Assembly (NCBI GenBank): GCA_031425095.1
Contig: JANPIS010000142.1
Span: forward strand, 1-17,754
Direction of reading: 5' to 3'
Length of the DNA: 17,754 nt
DNA from: JANNXQ01 sp031425095
GTDB taxonomy: Bacteria; Verrucomicrobiota; Verrucomicrobiia; Chthoniobacterales; Chthoniobacteraceae
The notes under the pieces were generated by a model. It saw only the letters and a list, made by a program, of their open reading frames with translations. It had not been told where the DNA came from and searched no databases. Positions 14,166-17,754 of this stretch are shown here, in pieces (within the stretch, counting starts at the first letter, position 1; every line of letters starts with the position of its first letter). The position numbers were made by a program, and so were the translations under genes.

Positions 14166-15365
14166 CTAAGTCTCCCGCAACGCGGCGGCGATCGGGAGGC
14201 GGGAGGCTCGGATCGCGGGCAGGAGGCCGCCCAGCAGGCCGAGAGTGGCGGCCCAGGACATGGCTTGCAGGAGGAGCTGCGGCGTGACGGAGAAGGCAAA
14301 GGTGACCTGGCTGAAGGTTTGGAAATTCATCGTGGTGGTGGTGAAGCCGTTGAAGACGAAGTAAGAGATGGCGGCGCCGAGGACGCCGCCGGCGAGGGCG
14401 AGGACGATGGACTCGAAGAGCACAGAAATGATGATCGGCGTGGCGCTAAAACCGAGGGCGCGCAGAGTGGCGATCTCGCGCGTGCGTGAGGCCACGGCGC
14501 TGTACATCGTGTTCAAGGCGCCGAAGAGCGCGCCGAGGGCCATCATCGCGGCGATGAAGACACCGATCTTGCTGACGAAGTCGGTGACGGCGGTCGATTG
14601 TTCGGCGTAGAAATCGGACAGGCGCGCGACTTTCACTTTGAGCTGAGGGTTGGTCGTAAGCGCGTCTTTGAACTCCGGAAAGGCGCCGCCGGCACTCAGC
14701 CGGACATAGACGGATTGGTAGTTCTCGTCGCGCTTGTAGGCGGAGCGCAGCACCGGACCGTCAGCCCAGATTTCCGACTCGGAGACGCCGCCGCCGGCAG
14801 TGAAAATCCCGACGACGGTCCAGGTGTTCTGGCCGACGCGGAGTTCACGGCCCAAGTCGAGTCCGGCGAATTCCCGCGCGGCGCCGGCTCCGACCACGAC
14901 CTCATTCTTACCCGGCTCAAAGCGGCGGCCTTGCACGATCTGGATCGTACCGCGCACATCGAAGGCCTGCAGATCGACGCCGCGCAGGGGGACATTCGCG
15001 CTGGTGCCTGTGGAGCGTTTCGGCAGGTCGATGATGACGAACATTTCCGCCGAAGCCATCGGGCCCTGGGCACTGCGAGCCACACCGGGCGCGTCGCTGA
15101 TCGTGCGCACTTCCTCGCGCGAAAGGCCGCTGGTCATCTCGCTATCGGCACCAGCCCGCAGGACGACGGCCACATCCGGCGTGCCCGAGACGACCATCAC
15201 GCGCCGGAAACCTTCGGCGATGGCGAGCACCCCGACGAGCACACCGACCACGCCGGCGATGCCCACGGTCGTCGCGATCGCTGCACCTTTGCGCTCGGGC
15301 AGCGAGCGCAGATTGAAGATTGCGATGGAGACGACTTGCGTGAGCCAGTTGATCAGGCCGGTCAT
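14166..15365 (-). CDS. ABC transporter permease, MacB/FtsX-type (second permease)
   Basis: This 399-residue permease has the MacB/LolC/FtsX layout: one N-terminal helix (about 28-50, ATTVGIAGVVGVLVGVLAIA), a large periplasmic domain (about 55-270) and three C-terminal helices. Between these C-terminal helices lies the cytoplasmic coupling motif SRTREIATLRALGFS. The C-terminus LLPAIRASRLPIAAALRET is the typical FtsX-family ending. The start ATG at 15365 lies 12 nt after the preceding permease's stop. It pairs with that permease as a probable heterodimer driven by the ATPase at 16532-17230. Such complexes move substrates (drugs, peptides, lipoproteins or siderophores) from periplasm or membrane outward rather than across the inner membrane. 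The substrate is not evident. Confidence 0.9.
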   Translation of the reverse strand: MTGLINWLTQVVSIAIFNLRSLPERKGAAIATTVGIAGVVGVLVGVLAIAEGFRRVMVVSGTPDVAVVLRAGADSEMTSGLSREEVRTISDAPGVARSAQGPMASAEMFVIIDLPKRSTGTSANVPLRGVDLQAFDVRGTIQIVQGRRFEPGKNEVVVGAGAAREFAGLDLGRELRVGQNTWTVVGIFTAGGGVSESEIWADGPVLRSAYKRDENYQSVYVRLSAGGAFPEFKDALTTNPQLKVKVARLSDFYAEQSTAVTDFVSKIGVFIAAMMALGALFGALNTMYSAVASRTREIATLRALGFSATPIIISVLFESIVLALAGGVLGAAISYFVFNGFTTTTMNFQTFSQVTFAFSVTPQLLLQAMSWAATLGLLGGLLPAIRASRLPIAAALRET

Positions 15366-15377
15366 AAATTCGAGGGG

Positions 15378-16535
15378 TTAGCCATTGCGGCGCAGGGCGA
15401 CGGCGATGCGCAACCGCATGGCCTGGATGGCGGGCAGCGTGCCAGCGACGATCCCGAGCACGACGACAAAGAGGAGGCCGAGCAGGACGTCGCGGGTCGG
15501 CAGATAGAAGACCGGCAGCAGCTGCGGCACGGGATTCCCGGAGCTGATGATCGCCCACGCCAGTCCGAGCCCGGCGAGGCCGCCGACCGCGGCGATGACA
15601 CACGATTCGAGCAGCACGAGGACGAGCACCAGTTCATTGGTGAAACCCATCGCTTTCAGCACCCCGAGCTCTTCCGTCCGCTCGCGCACGGCCTGGCTCA
15701 TCGTATTGCCGGCGACGAGCAGGATGGTGAAAAAGACCGCGCTGAGCACGGCGATCGTGATCGTGCCGATGTCGCCGATCTGCTGCGCAAAACCCGCGGC
15801 GAACGCACCCTCCGGTTCGGCCTTCGTCTCGTATGGCGAGTTCGCAAACTCTTCGTCGATCTTCTTCGCGATCTCCGCCGCCTGATCGGGATTCTGCACG
15901 CGCACACCCAGCCAGCCGATCACGCCCTTTTCGCGCGTGCGCGCTTCGTCGAAGTAATCGTAGCGGAAATACATGCCCGATGTGTCCGTGCCTTTTTTCG
16001 CGCCGTCGTAGATGCCGACGACTTCAAAGTCCCAGTTCGGCTGGTTCGCGGGTTCGCCCCAGATTGGCGAGGTCAGCGGAATGTGGTCGCCGACTTTCCA
16101 TTGGAACCGATCCGCGAGCACCCGCCCGATGATCGCGCCGTTGCGCGTCTTCAACCACGCCTCCCTCTGCGCCGCCGGGAGGAGAAATTCCGGATACATC
16201 GCGAGGAATTTCTCGGGCTCGACCGGGATCGTGGCGAAGTAGTTTTTCGGATCCTGATAAATGCCGCCGAACCACGATTGGTGCGCCGTCGCCGTGACGC
16301 CGGGCACATTCGCGATGCGCTGCTCGTAGCTGAAGGGAAGCGACTGAATGAGTGACACCTTGTGCCGCACGACGAGCCGATCCACGCCTGCGAGCGTCAC
16401 GCCCGCGGTGAAGGCTTCCTTGATCGCGCAGAGAAATCCGAAGAGCAAAAACGCGACGAGGATCGAGAGCAGCGTCAACGTCGTGCGCAGTTTTTTGCGC
16501 TTCAGATTACTCCAGACGAGGCCGAGGTATTTCAT
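15378..16535 (-). CDS. ABC transporter permease, MacB/FtsX-type (first permease)
   Basis: This 385-residue permease has an N-terminal helix at about 17-37 (LRTTLTLLSILVAFLLFGFL), a periplasmic domain to about 255, and three C-terminal helices near 257-278, 302-330 and 350-370. The coupling sequence RERTEELGVLKAMGF (285 on) contacts the ATPase. The ending AIQAMRLRIAVALRRNG parallels the second permease, so the two arose from an old duplication. The periplasmic domain contains SWFGGIYQDPKNYFATI, which I cannot link to a named substrate. The ATG at 16535 overlaps the ATPase stop as ATGA. There is no MacB-type fused ATPase, so this is the split form (adaptor, ATPase, two permeases). Confidence 0.9.
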   Translation of the reverse strand: MKYLGLVWSNLKRKKLRTTLTLLSILVAFLLFGFLCAIKEAFTAGVTLAGVDRLVVRHKVSLIQSLPFSYEQRIANVPGVTATAHQSWFGGIYQDPKNYFATIPVEPEKFLAMYPEFLLPAAQREAWLKTRNGAIIGRVLADRFQWKVGDHIPLTSPIWGEPANQPNWDFEVVGIYDGAKKGTDTSGMYFRYDYFDEARTREKGVIGWLGVRVQNPDQAAEIAKKIDEEFANSPYETKAEPEGAFAAGFAQQIGDIGTITIAVLSAVFFTILLVAGNTMSQAVRERTEELGVLKAMGFTNELVLVLVLLESCVIAAVGGLAGLGLAWAIISSGNPVPQLLPVFYLPTRDVLLGLLFVVVLGIVAGTLPAIQAMRLRIAVALRRNG

Positions 16536-17230
16536 GCCGGCGCTTCCGTCGAGAGCTGGCCTTTGTCGAGATGGACGGTGCGCGTGGCGCGGGCGGAGGC
16601 GTGCGGATCGTGCGTGACCATCACGATGGTCTTCCCATGCTCGCGATTCAGCGCCTGAAGCAGGCTCAGGATTTCGTCGCCGGATTTTCGGTCAAGGTCG
16701 CCAGTGGGTTCGTCGCAGAGGAGCAGCGTGGGATCGGACACGATCGCTCGCGCGATGCCGACGCGCTGCTGCTCACCGCCGGAGAGGGTGCGCGGGTAGT
16801 GTTTCGGACGATGCGACAGGCCGACGACTTTCAGCGCAGTGGCGACATGCTCCTTACGCTGACTTTTCGAGAGATGAGTAAGGAGCAGCGGCAGCTCCAC
16901 GTTGCGCTCGGCGTTGAGCGTTCCGAGCAGGTTGTAGAATTGGAAGACGAAGCCGACATTGCGCGCGCGCCAGGCTGCGAGCTGACGGTCGTTGAGCTGG
17001 TCGATGCGATCTTCGCCGATCTGCACGGAGCCCTGGTCCGGTCGATCGAGGCCGCCGATGAGATTGAGCAGCGTCGATTTTCCCGAGCCGGACGGACCCA
17101 TGAGCGCGAGGAATTCCCCTTGCTTCACCTCCAGATCGAGCCCGGCGAGGACGTGGATTTCTTCGGAGCCGCGGCGAAAAGTGCGACCGACTTTCTTGAT
17201 CTGAATGAGGGCGGGGACATCGGAGCTCAT
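16532..17230 (-). CDS. ABC transporter ATP-binding protein, MacB/LolD-type
   Basis: This 232-residue ATPase has Walker A GPSGSGKST (45-53), Q-loop Gln97 in FVFQFYNLLGTLNAERNV, signature LSGGEQQRVGIARAI (149-163), Walker B LLLCDEP with Asp173-Glu174, and His207 in VMVTHDP. The FQFYNLLGTLNAERNVELPL region is characteristic of the MacB/LolD group that powers FtsX-type permeases. ATG at 17230 overlaps the adaptor stop (ATGA), and its own stop overlaps the first permease. All four genes therefore read as one leftward operon. It is distinct from the orphan ATPase at 4057-4743, although both belong to the same subfamily. Confidence 0.93.
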   Translation of the reverse strand: MSSDVPALIQIKKVGRTFRRGSEEIHVLAGLDLEVKQGEFLALMGPSGSGKSTLLNLIGGLDRPDQGSVQIGEDRIDQLNDRQLAAWRARNVGFVFQFYNLLGTLNAERNVELPLLLTHLSKSQRKEHVATALKVVGLSHRPKHYPRTLSGGEQQRVGIARAIVSDPTLLLCDEPTGDLDRKSGDEILSLLQALNREHGKTIVMVTHDPHASARATRTVHLDKGQLSTEAPA

Positions 17231-17754
17231 GGCGTTTTTTCGGAAATTTTCGCGCCTTCCGCGAGGTCGGCGGGCGGATTCACGACGACCTTCTCGCCGC
17301 CGCTCAGCCCGGCGGCAATGGTCGATTCATCGCCCTGCGTCTGCGCGACCGTGACGGCGCGCCGCTCGACACGCCCATCGCGCACCACCCACACGACGTC
17401 GCGATTGTCGCTGTTTTGAATGGCCGCTTTCGGGACGACGACCTGGCGCGAAGCTGGTGCCGCCTGGTCCTCGGCAGCGCTTTGAAAAGCGACCTTCACG
17501 CCCATGTCGGGCAGGATGCGCGGGTCGAGTTGATCGAACCCAATGCGCACTTTCACCGTCGCCTTCTGTCGATCGGCCGTCGGGATGATCGCGATCACTT
17601 TCGCGGGGATGCGCCAGTCCGCGTAGGCGTCGAGCGTCGCGTCCACTGGCTGCTTCGGCTGGATGCGATTGATGTAGCTCTCGTTCACGTCCACCTCGAT
17701 CTCGAGCGAACTCATATCGACGATCGTGCAGATGCCCGTGCGGGTGAATCCGCC
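17227..17754 (-). CDS. Periplasmic adaptor (HlyD/MacA membrane-fusion) protein (partial, N-terminus off right edge)
   Basis: About 176 C-terminal codons are visible; the frame is open through the right edge. Seen: ICTIVDMSSLEIEVDVNESYINRI-type opening of the beta-barrel domain (residues after the lipoyl half), VDATLDAYADWRIPAKVIAIIP, then ATVKVRIGFDQ and the membrane-proximal part with VVVPKAAIQN and VWVVRDGRVERRAVTV. These are the normal C-terminal blocks of RND/MacA-type adaptors. An internal Met at 17715 should not be taken as the start, because VD and conserved upstream residues continue in frame. Adaptors link an inner-membrane transporter to an outer-membrane channel. It shares the operon with the ATPase and two permeases; no TolC-like gene is in the window. 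Confidence 0.88.
   Translation of the reverse strand, partial: GGFTRTGICTIVDMSSLEIEVDVNESYINRIQPKQPVDATLDAYADWRIPAKVIAIIPTADRQKATVKVRIGFDQLDPRILPDMGVKVAFQSAAEDQAAPASRQVVVPKAAIQNSDNRDVVWVVRDGRVERRAVTVAQTQGDESTIAAGLSGGEKVVVNPPADLAEGAKISEKTP

Noticed and set aside
14598..16355. A 585-codon plus-strand open frame
   Set aside because: It is antisense to the two FtsX-type permeases, which have full membrane-helix and coupling motifs. The translation is charged and has no domain.

Overview
The window is GC-rich and gene-dense, with almost no non-coding space, and looks like part of a chromosome of a Gram-negative bacterium. The strongest taxonomic clue is the leftmost gene, a fused LpxC-FabZ protein. 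That fusion is known from Bacteroidota and from Planctomycetota/Verrucomicrobiota-type bacteria. Combined with the high GC, the split transglutaminase/DUF2126 genes and the FHA-ABC transporter, I favour Verrucomicrobiota or a relative. This is inference; no marker such as rRNA is present.

Layout. Positions 1-4743 read leftward as two compact groups. The upstream group is an orphan LolD-type ABC ATPase overlapping a small cyclic-nucleotide-binding protein (4743-3581). The downstream group is a DPM/ArnC-like GT2 glycosyltransferase overlapping an ArnT-like membrane glycosyltransferase, then lpxC-fabZ running off the left edge (3484-1). Together the second group looks like an outer-membrane lipid A/glycan block. 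A 116-nt divergent spacer follows.

Positions 4860-13965 read rightward: a small secreted protein, an RluA-type pseudouridine synthase, a zinc-ribbon/TM/OmpA-like protein, a double-FHA ABC transporter (domain order like mycobacterial Rv1747), a small protein plus an AbiEii-like nucleotidyltransferase, and a tightly overlapped transglutaminase-transglutaminase-DUF2126 operon. The spacers hold several clear inverted repeats, notably a 33-nt-arm hairpin built from a GGATGAA heptamer directly in front of the FHA-ABC start codon.

Positions 13979-17754 read leftward again: a tRNA-Val(UAC), and upstream of it a MacB/LolCDE-like export operon (periplasmic adaptor, ATPase, two FtsX-type permeases) that continues past the right edge.

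The least described parts are the FHA-ABC/OmpA pair with its repeat hairpin, the 74-aa plus nucleotidyltransferase pair, the two-transglutaminase/DUF2126 set without its usual ATP-grasp and alpha-E partners, and the ABC ATPase/cNMP-binding pair. None of these can be proved to be a new system from sequence alone.
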